Positions 52,785 through 61,985 of a stretch of DNA of 64,000 nt are shown here, one piece after another. Position numbers and translations under genes: made by a program. Below the pieces are notes generated by a model, which saw only the letters and a program-made list of their open reading frames with translations, was not told where the DNA came from and ran no database searches. The stretch is from RPQJ01 sp963846885 (lineage in GTDB: Bacteria; Pseudomonadota; Gammaproteobacteria; Steroidobacterales; Steroidobacteraceae), in NCBI GenBank assembly GCA_963846885.1, contig CAWJXS010000016.1, positions 23,702 through 87,701 of the forward strand, written 5' to 3'. Within the stretch, counting starts at the first letter, position 1, and every line of letters starts with the position of its first letter.

Positions 52785-53913
52785 ATGACCAGGACCGCGT
52801 TCACGGCAGCAGGCGTGCTCATCGGATTCGTGCTGGCGGGTTCCAGCGTTCTAACGGCAGAAGCGGCCGGGCCAGCAGGGGCCAAGTCGCGCGGGCCCAT
52901 CGTGTCCACGTACGCCGAGGGCCTGACGAACCCGCGTGGCCTCGCATTCGGCCCGGACGGCCACCTCTACGTGGCCGAGGCCGGCACGGGGGGCGACGAT
53001 GTGGCCACTGGCGAGACTGACTGCCAGGCCGAGTTCAACATGTATAGTCCTTACGAGGCAGGCAACAGCGGTCGCGTAACCCGGGTGCTGGCCGACGGCA
53101 CGACCCAAACGGTTGCCGCGAATTTGCCGAGCACGAGGGACGATTACGAGGGCGGGTACGGGCCCACCGACGTCGCCTTCATCGGTGACCAACTGTATGT
53201 CCTGATCGAAATGGGCGGATGCCCGCATGCGTCTGCCCGACGACCTGCCAGCGATCCTGCGCGTCAACAAAGACGGGTCGACGACCAACGTCGCCAACCT
53301 CAACGCCTGGCTCGCGGCAAACCCGCCGAACTTCGTCAAGGAAGAAGAAGATTTCGAAATGTCCGACCAGGAACCAGGCGGCGTATTCCACTCGATGGTC
53401 GCGCAGGGCAAATACCTGTACGTGGTCGAGACCAACCGCGGCTTCCTGCTGCGTGTCGATCCGAAGAGCGGCATCATCGAGAAGCTGTACGACATGTCGG
53501 TCGACAACAAGGAGCACAACCCGATCGTGATGGCGCGACGCGGCAACGAGTTCCACGTCGGCACGTTTGGCGAGGACGGCGGGCCGGCCGAGCTGGCTGT
53601 GTTCGACAAGCACTTCGCCGGCTACTCGCTGCCATTTGAAGCCCTCAACCCGATCGTCGGCCTGGCGTGGCGCGGCAATAAGCTGTTCGGCGTCGAGATC
53701 TTCCCCTTGGACGCTGCATGGGTACCGGACAACAGCGCCAACCTCGTCGCGTTCGATCCCAAAACGGGTGAGCGGACGGAGGTACTGACTCGTTTCGCCA
53801 CCTTCCCGAACGGACTGGTGGTCGGTCCCGACGGCGCGTTGTACACGTCGAACCAAGCGGTTTCATTCGACCCCAAGGGCGGCGACGGCACCATCCTGCG
53901 TATCGTCCCCTAA
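52785..53913 (+). pseudogene. ScyD/ScyE-like secreted beta-propeller protein, one frameshift
   Basis: The first frame (from 52785) has a signal peptide and propeller repeats (GLTNPRGLAFGPDGHLYVAEAG, with a Cys pair later) up to IEMGGC. Continuity then moves to another frame at about 53215-53235 (RLPDDLPAILRVNKDG) and runs to the stop at 53913 (GLVVGPDGALYTSN, GDGTILRI). Joined, the product would be about 375 residues, normal for the ScyD/ScyE family of exported NHL/SMP-30-like propellers. Whether the shift is biological or a sequencing error cannot be decided here. Confidence 0.82.
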
Positions 53914-54004
53914 AGCGATCCTTGCGCCGGGCGTCAGGCACCACCTGACGACCCGCGCGCCGCCGGAACCGGCCCGCGACGCCGCGGCGCCACAGAAACG
54001 TTGA

Positions 54005-54472
54005 TCAGCGACCGGTCGTGCCGCGTCGCGCGGCGAAGAAATCCCGCAATAGCGTGGCGCATTCCTCGCCGAGCACGCCGCCATCCACGTCGAGGCGATG
54101 GTTCAGCTCGGGTGTCCGCACGACGTTGAAAATGCTGCCCGCCGCTCCTGCGCGTGGATCGGGCGCGCCGTACACCAGCCGCTCGACCCGCGCATGCACC
54201 ATGGCTCCCGCGCACATCGCGCACGGCTCCAGCGTCACGTACAGCGTGGACCCGGTCAGGCGGTAGCTGTCGCTGCTGGCCGCTGCCGCGCGCAGCGCGA
54301 TCATCTCGGCGTGGGCGGTCGGGTCGCGCAGCGAAATGGGCCGATTGAAACCTTCGGCCATGACCTTGCCGCCGCGCACGAGCACCGCTCCGACCGGCAC
54401 TTCGCCGGCCGCTTCTGCCTGCCGGGCGAGTTCGATCGCACGGCGCATGTACATCTCGTCTGGGGTTGCCAT
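54005..54472 (-). CDS. tadA: tRNA adenosine(34) deaminase
   Basis: A 155-residue zinc deaminase that makes inosine at the wobble base of tRNA-Arg(ACG). Catalytic HAEM and the zinc-binding PCAMCAGAM are present, with VPVGAVLV before them and GAAGSIFNVV after. The ATG before ATPDEMYMRRAIELA is preferred; the longer frame adds residues without homology. It is convergent with the broken ScyD gene and divergent from the permease gene. Confidence 0.96.
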   Translation of the reverse strand: MATPDEMYMRRAIELARQAEAAGEVPVGAVLVRGGKVMAEGFNRPISLRDPTAHAEMIALRAAAASSDSYRLTGSTLYVTLEPCAMCAGAMVHARVERLVYGAPDPRAGAAGSIFNVVRTPELNHRLDVDGGVLGEECATLLRDFFAARRGTTGR

Positions 54473-54617
54473 CGACTGCCCACGTTTCGATTCCCCGATA
54501 TTTTCGCATGTCCGGCTGGGCGATGTTCGCGCTGCAATGGCAAACCAGCATGCACGGCGGTCCGCCTGGGACATAATGCGCGGCACGCCGGCTCGGCGGC
54601 TTTACTGGTTACAGGCC

Positions 54618-55661
54618 ATGGATCGACTTCGTGCCGTCGTGTACCTCACCGTACTGCTGGTGGTGTGTGGCTGGCTGCTCAGCGTGGGCAAGGACATCTT
54701 CGTGCCGGCGGTGCTCGGCGCGGTCATCGTCTACATCATCGTCGGGATAGCGCAGACGCTGGGTCGTCTGCCTCTCATCGGCCGCGCCCTGCCGGTGCAG
54801 TTGCGCTACCTGTTTTCGATCATCGTGATCGGTATCGCGCTCACCTTGCTGGCTTACCTGGTGATGTCGAACAAGGAGCGCGCGCTGGCGCTGGCGCCGG
54901 AGTACCAGCAATCGCTGCTGGCGTCGATCCAGCGCATGGCGGTGTACTTCGGCATCGAGACCGAGCCCACGTGGGCCACGTTGCGCGAGGAACTGGTCGG
55001 CCGTATCAACCTGCAGCGCCTGTTCGGCTCATTCCTGTCATCGACGGGCTCGATCCTGATGAGCTTCGTGGTTGCCCTGATGTATGCCGTTTTCCTGCTG
55101 GCGGAGCGGCGCGTGTTCGAAGGCAAGTTATCGAACCTGTCGGACGACCCACGGCAGGTGGCCCGCATCCGCGCGGTCATCGGCACGATCAATCAGCGCA
55201 TCGGCTCGTACCTGGGGCTGAAGACGCTGCTGAGCGTGCTGCTCGCCGTGATCAGTTACGTGGTGATGCGGGCATACGCCCTGGAGTTTGCCGGGCTGTG
55301 GGCCGTGCTGATCGCGTTGCTGAACTTCGTGCCCTACGTCGGCTCGGTACTGGGCGTGGTGTTCCCCGTGCTGATGGCGCTGGTGCAGTTCGCAGACCCG
55401 GGCATGGTGGTGCAGCTGCTGCTGGTGCTGAGCGCCGTGCAGTTCGGCATCGGCAACTTCCTCGACCCCTACGTGATGGCCAGTTCGCTGAACCTGAGCC
55501 CCTTTGCCATCCTCGTCAGTCTCGCAATCTGGTCGGAGCTGTGGGGCATCCCCGGCGCCTTCCTCGCCGTGCCGATCACCGCCATCATCACCATCGTGCT
55601 GTCGGAGTTCGCGGGCACGCGGCCGCTGGCGGTCCTGCTTTCGCGACGCGGCGAGGTCTGA
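54618..55661 (+). CDS. AI-2E (TqsA/PerM) family membrane permease
   Basis: About 347 residues and roughly eight TM segments in the family layout: two or three N-terminal helices, a soluble segment (SNKERALALAPEYQQ to NLQRLF), then five helices. The conserved LNFVPYVGSVLGVVFP and a late IWSELWGIPGAFLAVP are visible. Family members export AI-2, ions or other solutes; substrate unknown here. The start at 54618 places a short N-terminus before TM1; an ATG at 54576 would add 14 residues and has a better upstream GGGA. Confidence 0.88.
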   Translation: MDRLRAVVYLTVLLVVCGWLLSVGKDIFVPAVLGAVIVYIIVGIAQTLGRLPLIGRALPVQLRYLFSIIVIGIALTLLAYLVMSNKERALALAPEYQQSLLASIQRMAVYFGIETEPTWATLREELVGRINLQRLFGSFLSSTGSILMSFVVALMYAVFLLAERRVFEGKLSNLSDDPRQVARIRAVIGTINQRIGSYLGLKTLLSVLLAVISYVVMRAYALEFAGLWAVLIALLNFVPYVGSVLGVVFPVLMALVQFADPGMVVQLLLVLSAVQFGIGNFLDPYVMASSLNLSPFAILVSLAIWSELWGIPGAFLAVPITAIITIVLSEFAGTRPLAVLLSRRGEV

Positions 55662-55709
55662 CCGCGGCGTGTGGGCGCGCGCCGCACACGGCCGCGATCC
55701 CCGGCGACG

Positions 55710-56087
55710 TCAGGCCAGCGCCTTCGCCTTGAGCTTTTCGAATTCCGCCTGCGTGATGGTGCCGGCATCCAGCAGGGCTTTGGCTTCGGCGATGTCGGCC
55801 GCGGGGGACCTGCCGGCCACACTCCTGATGTAGGAATCGGTCTCCGACTTCGCATGCTGCAGGCTCGCCTGCTGCCGGTCGGCCATGCCCCGGCCCCGCG
55901 CGACGACATAGACGATCGCGGTGAGCACCGGGATGAAGATCAGCCCGATGATCCAGAGCACCTTGGAACCGCCGCCCAACTCACGATCACGGAACAGATC
56001 CACGACGATCTGGAACATGATGATCAGGTAGGCAACGAGGAAGAAAGTCGAAACGATCAACGAAACGATGTCCCAGAAATTGCTCAC
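55710..56087 (-). CDS. membrane protein with PLD-nuclease N-terminal-like region and SHOCT domain
   Basis: 125 residues: two TM helices (about 5-30 and 42-63, IVSTFFLVAYLIIMFQIV and VLWIIGLIFIPVLTAIVYVV) as in PLDc_N proteins. A linker follows, then a C-terminal SHOCT motif (AEAKALLDAGTITQAEFEKLKAKAL), a short oligomerisation element. Function unknown. It is convergent with the permease gene (48-nt gap) and lies downstream of the outer-membrane barrel gene on the same strand. Confidence 0.85.
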   Translation of the reverse strand: MSNFWDIVSLIVSTFFLVAYLIIMFQIVVDLFRDRELGGGSKVLWIIGLIFIPVLTAIVYVVARGRGMADRQQASLQHAKSETDSYIRSVAGRSPAADIAEAKALLDAGTITQAEFEKLKAKALA

Positions 56088-56155
56088 GGTGTATCTGCCT
56101 TTATTGTGAAAAACTAACGCCCTGGCGCTCGCGCTGACGGGCTACAACTACGACG

Positions 56156-57418
56156 TCAGAACTGGAACGGCTGGCCGACCATCATCTGCACGCCGAAGCC
56201 CTCGTCCGAGTAGGCGACATCGACGCGCGCGACCAGCCCCCGGGCCCATGCGCGGACGCCGCAGCCCACGTCCCACTTCATGTCGCTGTGCAGCTCGTCG
56301 ATGTTCCACGAGGGCGCCACCCGGCCGACCTCGACGAAAGGCACCACCTGGAACCACTGGATGCCCACGCGCTCCTGCAGGGCCGGGAAATTCACCATCG
56401 GGTTCCACTCGGGAATCAGGCGCAGCTCGGCCGAATAGTAGATGCCCGCCTTGTCGTTGAAACGTTGTGCCGGGAAGGCACGCATGCGCCACAAGCCGCC
56501 GAGCGTCGCACCGCTGAACGCAGGCGGCCGGTTGTCGACGAAGCCGTCGGACCTGACGCGCCAGGTGGGCGAATACGACGTCCACGCATTCAGCGCGAGC
56601 ACCCGCTGGCGAAAAACCTTGGTTTCGCCCAGCGAGACATAGTAGTCCCCCTCCGCCCCCAGGCTGGTCCAGGAATCGGTGCTGTCGAATTCGCCCCAGT
56701 CGCGGGCGACTCGCAGGCGCACGGATTCGCCCCGGGAAGGATTCGAGCCGATGTCGCGGTTGTCGTAGAACAGGCCGAGTTCCAGGCCATTGGTGGCCTG
56801 CTCGATGTCGACGAGATCGTTCTCGACGTTCTGCGAGCGGAAGAACGGCATCAGCTCGACATAGGTCAGGCCGTTTCGCCACGGATTGAAGGCGTCGCCA
56901 CCGTTCGCGCCAGCGGCCAGGATCCCCTTGTCGAACTGGAATGCAGGGAGGATCCGCTCCCGCCCGGTACCGATGGGCAGCAGATACTTGAATCTCGCCC
57001 GCGCAAACGTGTCCCTGCCCCAACCGGTGATGAAGTTGTCAGGGTCCGAGTCGTTGCTGCCGGCTCGCTCGTCGGGAAAATCCGGGTTGCCGTCAATGAA
57101 GATGTCGGCATTGTCGAAGTAACCCATCGAGAGGATGGGATCGACGAACAGGCGCTCGAGCGACCTGACCGGGCGGATGTTCTGCCCCATGAGGAACCCC
57201 ATCACGGAGCCCTCGGTGCCCGCCATCACGCTCGCGACCATGCCGGCCTGCGGTTGCGGAGAGCCGTTCACTGCATAGACGTACCCCGCCGCAAAGCCGA
57301 AGGTCTCGTTCCAGAAAGCGTATGGCAGGTTGATCGTGCTGTCGGCACGGGGCAGCGAGGTTTCGAGTATTTCTTCGGCCTGGCCGGGCAGCATCGCCAT
57401 GCTCAATGCCAGGAGCAC
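56156..57418 (-). CDS. BamA/TamA-like (D15 surface antigen) outer-membrane barrel protein
   Basis: 420 residues or slightly more, with beta-barrel strands throughout and a C-terminal phenylalanine (GQPFQF), the outer-membrane sorting signal. The segments LELGLFYDNRDIGSNPSRGESVRL and GLWRMRAFPAQRFNDKAGIYYSAELRL match the Omp85 C-terminal barrel; no POTRA domains are present. The GTG at 57418 gives a short signal peptide. The frame continues upstream to an ATC at 57458-57460 that lies five bases after AAGGAG and would give a better signal (basic RR, then hydrophobic), so the real start may be there. Confidence 0.82.
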   Translation of the reverse strand: MLLALSMAMLPGQAEEILETSLPRADSTINLPYAFWNETFGFAAGYVYAVNGSPQPQAGMVASVMAGTEGSVMGFLMGQNIRPVRSLERLFVDPILSMGYFDNADIFIDGNPDFPDERAGSNDSDPDNFITGWGRDTFARARFKYLLPIGTGRERILPAFQFDKGILAAGANGGDAFNPWRNGLTYVELMPFFRSQNVENDLVDIEQATNGLELGLFYDNRDIGSNPSRGESVRLRVARDWGEFDSTDSWTSLGAEGDYYVSLGETKVFRQRVLALNAWTSYSPTWRVRSDGFVDNRPPAFSGATLGGLWRMRAFPAQRFNDKAGIYYSAELRLIPEWNPMVNFPALQERVGIQWFQVVPFVEVGRVAPSWNIDELHSDMKWDVGCGVRAWARGLVARVDVAYSDEGFGVQMMVGQPFQF

Positions 57419-57460
57419 GACGACGCGGCGGGCTAGTGCGTGAGAGCAAGGGAAGTGGAT

Positions 57461-57759
57461 GGCGGCTCCTTCAGGGGATCAATGGCGGCCCGGCTTCCGC
57501 TGCAGGAGGCATTCTAAGTCAACGGCACCGAAGCCGCTCGTCGCCACTCCTGACGGCCTTGCCCTGTTGGTGCTGCCGAGTACTGCTTTTGGTGCCCACT
57601 CCTGCATGGTGCAGTGATAGGGTCAACGTCGGCAGGGGCGTCGCACGGGTCGCCACGGTCGGCAGCAACCCGCTGTGACTTCAGCCTGTCCATTTGCAGC
57701 ATTTATTGGGCGATGGATTGCAGAGCAATCGAGTAGAACAATCACGTTTGGAGGTGGCC
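57461..57759. other. intergenic gap with no recognised gene
   Basis: About 300 nt between divergent genes. It contains the ribosome-binding site AAGGAG of the barrel gene (minus, 57471-57466) and GGAGGTGG of the next gene (plus, just before 57760). No convincing promoter pair, RNA or ORF was seen. Confidence 0.5.
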
Positions 57760-58878
57760 ATGAGGATGATGCGGTTATTTTCAGGTTTGACCTTCGCGCT
57801 CCTGGCCGGGGGCGCGTCGGCTGCGACGGTGTTTACCGGCGACACGATCCAGGGCTCACCGGTCATCAGCCAGCTTGATGTGTCCGACCTGGCACCCGGC
57901 AAGGTGCACCGCTTCATGTTCCGCGGCGCGGAGACCAGCATCGGCCAGTATTGGTACGTGCCGGTGATGGTCGCCAAGGGCGCCAAGCCGGGCAAGCGCG
58001 TGCTGCTGGTGGCGGGCGTGCATGGCGACGAGCTCAACCCAATCGCCGCGGTGCAGCAGACGATGACGTCGCTCGATCCGGCCAGGATGAGCGGCACGGT
58101 CATCGGCATCATGGGTGCCAGCACTCCGGCGCTGCAGGGGATCACGCGCACCTGGATGATCAACGACCTGGGCGGCGCGCAGATCAACCCGAACCGGACC
58201 TGGCCGGGCAAGGAGAATGGCAACACCGTCGAACGCCATTCGTGGCTGATCACCAATAACCTGGTCAAGGGCAATGTCGATGCCGCGGTGGATCATCACA
58301 CCGGCGGCACCGGCACCGATTTTGCCAAGTTCATCTTTGTCTATGCCAACAGTCCGGAGTCGGTGGCGCTCGCCAAGCTGTTCCCGACCGACCAGATCAT
58401 GCTCGACCCGGGCTATCCGGGCACGATGGAATATTCGCTCGTCAAGGCGGGGATTCCGGCAATGACGACCGAACTGGGCGGCGCGCGCGGCTTCGAGCCG
58501 GATATGGTGAAGATGGGCGCCGATGGCAATGCCAACGTGCTGGTGCACTACGGCATCATCGATGCTCCCATGGCACGGACGGCGACCGACACCGGCGCGT
58601 TCATCGGCGACGATCTGGAATCGACGAACGCCGTGACCGGCGGCTACGTGACTGTGCTGGTCAAGCTGAACGACGCGGTGACCAAGGGGCAGAAGATCGC
58701 CGTGCAGCGCAACAGCTTCGGCGACATCGTCCATGAGTACCTGGCGACTGCAGATGGCCGGGTTGCCATCATCGGCACCGATTCCGCGACCGAGCGTGGT
58801 GGCACGATCGTGACCTTGCTGGTCAAGCGTGGCAGTTGCGCCAACGACGCATGCGACTATGGCGGCATCGAGCCATAA
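57760..58878 (+). CDS. secreted succinylglutamate desuccinylase/aspartoacylase-family hydrolase
   Basis: 372 residues with a signal peptide (MRMMRLFSGLTFALLAGGASA). M14-like zinc ligands are present: HGDE in VAGVHGDELNP and the later His in VDHHTGG; ELGGARGFEP carries the catalytic Glu region. Its periplasmic location differs from cytosolic AstE. Substrate unknown: N-acyl amino acid or peptide. Start at 57760 with GGAGG upstream. Third-position GC looks somewhat lower than in neighbours (runs such as GATTTTGCC and TTTGTCTATGCC), hinting at recent acquisition; not computed. Confidence 0.85.
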   Translation: MRMMRLFSGLTFALLAGGASAATVFTGDTIQGSPVISQLDVSDLAPGKVHRFMFRGAETSIGQYWYVPVMVAKGAKPGKRVLLVAGVHGDELNPIAAVQQTMTSLDPARMSGTVIGIMGASTPALQGITRTWMINDLGGAQINPNRTWPGKENGNTVERHSWLITNNLVKGNVDAAVDHHTGGTGTDFAKFIFVYANSPESVALAKLFPTDQIMLDPGYPGTMEYSLVKAGIPAMTTELGGARGFEPDMVKMGADGNANVLVHYGIIDAPMARTATDTGAFIGDDLESTNAVTGGYVTVLVKLNDAVTKGQKIAVQRNSFGDIVHEYLATADGRVAIIGTDSATERGGTIVTLLVKRGSCANDACDYGGIEP

Positions 58879-58941
58879 GCCGCAGCGCCGCTGACCAAGG
58901 CGCTTAGTGAGCCGGTGGCGGGCGTCCGCGAGGACGACCCG

Positions 58942-61326
58942 CTACCGCACGACTTCCTGCGCCACCTTGGCGTCCCAGCCATCGAGCTGGCGCCCCACCG
59001 GCAGTTCGCGCACGCGCACTCCGGTCGCTGCGAAAATCGCATTCGCGATCGCGGCACCCGCCGGCGGCACGCCTGGCTCGCCGATGCCGCCCGGCGATCC
59101 CTCGCTCTCGATGACGTGCACGTCCACGACGTGTGGCGACGCCCGCATGCGGGTGACCCGGTAGTCGTTGTAGTTCGACTGCTCTACCCTGCCCTCGGCA
59201 AAGGTGATTCCGCTGTGCAGCGTGTTGCTCATCGCCATGACGAGCGCGCCTTCCATCTGTGCTCGCGCGCGGTCGGGATTCGCGACAAAGCCCGCATCGA
59301 CTGCAACGGTCGCTTTCGGCACGTGCACGGTACCGTCGGGACGCACCTCGACCTCGACGACCATCGCCACGTACGCCAGGAAACTGCGATGCACGGCGAT
59401 GCCGCGACCGCGGCCCCGGGGCAGCGGCGTGCCCCAGCCGCTGCGCTGCCGCACCGACTCGACCACGCGGCGCGCACGAGCGGTGTCCAGCGGGTGGTCG
59501 GCCCACGGCACGCCGTAATAGGTGTCGCCTGCGCCGACGAGGCCGGCCTTGGACAGGTCCACCTTGCGGTCCGGGCCGATGAGTTCGAGCAGGAAAGCCG
59601 CCGGATCCTTGCCGGCCGCCTGCGCGAGCTCGTCGACGAACGATCCGATCGCGAAGCCGTGATGAATCGCGTTGACGCTGCGGTACCAGCCGATCCGCGT
59701 GTGCGCGATGGCGGGACAGGCTTCGACGCTCATGTTCGGCACGTCCCAGGGGACGTCGCTGGCGCCGTTGGTCAGTTCGTCAGGGGTCGGACCCGTGACG
59801 TTCGGCGCAAAGGTCGCGCTGATCGACGGATACGCAGAGCGATGCAGCCAGGCGGTCACTTTGCCCGCACCATCGAGCGCGGCCTCGAGTCGGTGCGCGG
59901 CGACGGCGTGATAGTACGAGTTCCTCAGGTCGTCTTCGCGGCTCCATTGCACCCGTATCGGGACGCCGGTCTCGCGAGCCAGGAAGGCCGCCTCGCAGAT
60001 AAAGTCTGGCTTGGATTTGCGGCCGAAGCCGCCGCCAAGCAGCGTGACGTTCACCGCGACGTTGGCCGCGTCGATATTGAGGTACTTGGCAATCGTGTTG
60101 CGCGCGTCGTTCGGGGATTGCGTCGGGGCCCAGGTTTCAACCTTGCCATCCTTGACGCGCGCCAGGGCCGCCAGCGGCTCCATCTGTGCGTGCGAGAGAT
60201 ACGGGATGTGGTACTCGGCGCTGATTTTTCTTTGCGCCGCAGCCAGCGCCGCCGTGGCGTCGCCGTTAGTACGCCCCGGCGCGCCAGGTGCGCGGACGCT
60301 GGCTTCGAGCGTCGCCCGGTATGACTTCGAGTCGTGCGCGACGTTCGGCCCGGCATCCCAGGTGATCTTGAGTGCGTCACGCCCGCGCAGCGCGGCCCAG
60401 GTGTTCTTCGCGATCACCGCGACACCGCCGAGCGGGAAGAAGGCGCCGGGGATCGGCGTCTCCGGTATGCGCACGATGCGTTCGACACCGGGCACTTTCC
60501 GTGCCTCGCTTTCGTCGACAGTCACGGCCTTGCCGCCCCAGACCGGCGGCCGCGCGATGACCGCCACTCTCATGCCGGGCAGCGTGACGTCGGCGCCGTA
60601 GATCGCCGTGCCGGTCGTCATCGGCACCAGGTCGATCGACGTCATCTTCTTGCCCTGCCACCGCCGCTCTTCGGGGCGCTTGATGCGCACGCTCCCAGGC
60701 GCGGGCAACGCAACCGTGCGGGCAGCCGCAACGAGCTCGCCGTACGACTTGGTGCGGCCGGAGGGGCGGTGCACGACCTCATGCTGACGCGCGAACACTT
60801 CGGCAACGTCTACGTTCCATTGACTGGCCGCCGCGGCCTCGAGGAGCGCGCGTGTCGTTGCGCCGGCCTCCCGGTACTTGTGCAGGAAGTCGCGGATGCT
60901 CGTGGAACCGTCGGTGTTCTGCGAGCCGTACTTCGAGTCGCCCAACGCCTGCTCGACGCGACACTTCGCCCAATCGGCTTCCATCTCGTCGGCGATGATC
61001 ATCGGCATGGTGGTGCGGATGCCCTGCCCCATCTCCGAGCGGTGGCAGACGATCGTGACGATGCCGTCCTCGGCGACGCGTACGTACACGTGCGGCGACC
61101 AGGGATCCGTGGCGAGGGGCTCGGCCGCATCGAGGCGGCGCACGCCACCCGGTCCAAACGCGATGACCAGGCCGCCCATTCCGAGGAGCTGCAGGAAGGT
61201 ACGGCGTTGCAGTTCGTGCGGCCGGTCGGCGCCTTCCAGCGGCGCATCGATTGCAGCAGGCTGCTCAGTCGATGCCTGTGGCGCGACCGCGCGACGCACC
61301 CACGGCAGGAACTCGTTCGCGCTCAT
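58942..61326 (-). CDS. Tat-exported molybdopterin-binding subunit of an isoquinoline 1-oxidoreductase/aldehyde dehydrogenase-type enzyme
   Basis: 794 residues of the xanthine oxidase family, IorB/AldH-like. An internal twin-arginine signal (RRTFLQLLGMGG at about 42) implies export to the periplasm. Molybdopterin-binding blocks are EMGQGIRTTMP, LLGGGFGRKSK and GWYRSVNAIHHGF; the base-catalyst Glu is in GGIGEPGVPP near the C-terminus. It needs the [2Fe-2S] partner encoded just upstream (ATGA overlap). A cytochrome c electron acceptor, usual for this group, is not adjacent. Substrate not predictable. Confidence 0.92.
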   Translation of the reverse strand: MSANEFLPWVRRAVAPQASTEQPAAIDAPLEGADRPHELQRRTFLQLLGMGGLVIAFGPGGVRRLDAAEPLATDPWSPHVYVRVAEDGIVTIVCHRSEMGQGIRTTMPMIIADEMEADWAKCRVEQALGDSKYGSQNTDGSTSIRDFLHKYREAGATTRALLEAAAASQWNVDVAEVFARQHEVVHRPSGRTKSYGELVAAARTVALPAPGSVRIKRPEERRWQGKKMTSIDLVPMTTGTAIYGADVTLPGMRVAVIARPPVWGGKAVTVDESEARKVPGVERIVRIPETPIPGAFFPLGGVAVIAKNTWAALRGRDALKITWDAGPNVAHDSKSYRATLEASVRAPGAPGRTNGDATAALAAAQRKISAEYHIPYLSHAQMEPLAALARVKDGKVETWAPTQSPNDARNTIAKYLNIDAANVAVNVTLLGGGFGRKSKPDFICEAAFLARETGVPIRVQWSREDDLRNSYYHAVAAHRLEAALDGAGKVTAWLHRSAYPSISATFAPNVTGPTPDELTNGASDVPWDVPNMSVEACPAIAHTRIGWYRSVNAIHHGFAIGSFVDELAQAAGKDPAAFLLELIGPDRKVDLSKAGLVGAGDTYYGVPWADHPLDTARARRVVESVRQRSGWGTPLPRGRGRGIAVHRSFLAYVAMVVEVEVRPDGTVHVPKATVAVDAGFVANPDRARAQMEGALVMAMSNTLHSGITFAEGRVEQSNYNDYRVTRMRASPHVVDVHVIESEGSPGGIGEPGVPPAGAAIANAIFAATGVRVRELPVGRQLDGWDAKVAQEVVR

Positions 61327-61778
61327 GAGCTCTTCTCCGCCGCAGCCTTGATGGCCGCACGAATACGTGGGTACGTGCCGCAGCGGCACAGGTGACCATT
61401 CATCGCCGTGTCGATCTGCTGGTCGTTCGGCTTCGGCGTGCGCTGCAGCAATCCGGCGGCCTGCATGATCTGGCCGGGCTGGCAGAAGCCGCACTGCGGC
61501 ACATCGATCTCGCGCCAGGCCACTTGCAGCGGGTGCTCGCCGGTCGGGTGCAGCCCTTCGATCGTGGTGACGGCGGCATCCTGGAGTTCCGACATCGGCA
61601 CCTGGCAGGCGCGGGCGGGTTGTCCGGCAACGTGCACCGTACAGGCCCCGCACTGCGCGACGCCGCAGCCGTACTTTGCGCCGGTCAGCGCGAGTTCGTC
61701 GCGCAGATACCAGAGGAGCGGCATGGTGGGATCGCCGTCGAAGGTGCGACGGGTGCCGTTGACGGTCAGCGTGATCAT
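61323..61778 (-). CDS. [2Fe-2S] subunit of the molybdenum hydroxylase
   Basis: 151 residues. The plant-ferredoxin cluster ligands are Cys38, Cys43, Cys46 and Cys58 (YGCGVAQCGAC). The second cluster uses CGFCQPG and HLCRCGTYPR. It passes electrons from the molybdopterin subunit. It has no signal peptide and is expected to be co-exported with its Tat partner. The ATG before ITLTVNG is chosen; an upstream TTG would add 15 residues lacking family similarity. Confidence 0.94.
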   Translation of the reverse strand: MITLTVNGTRRTFDGDPTMPLLWYLRDELALTGAKYGCGVAQCGACTVHVAGQPARACQVPMSELQDAAVTTIEGLHPTGEHPLQVAWREIDVPQCGFCQPGQIMQAAGLLQRTPKPNDQQIDTAMNGHLCRCGTYPRIRAAIKAAAEKSS

Positions 61779-61985
61779 GCGTGGCTCCGGGCGCAGGGCG
61801 ATACTGCCAGGTAGCGCGAGCATGGCACCGAACTGGCCTGGGATTCAAACCGCGCAATTGTCGCTGCATCGGCTCGGAGACGACACTAGGCAGGAAGGCC
61901 CTCGCGGTTTAGTCTAAAAAACGACCTGACGATCGCCGCGATGCCCGGCATGATGGTCGCAAGCGCGGCAACGAAAGGTGTGCAC

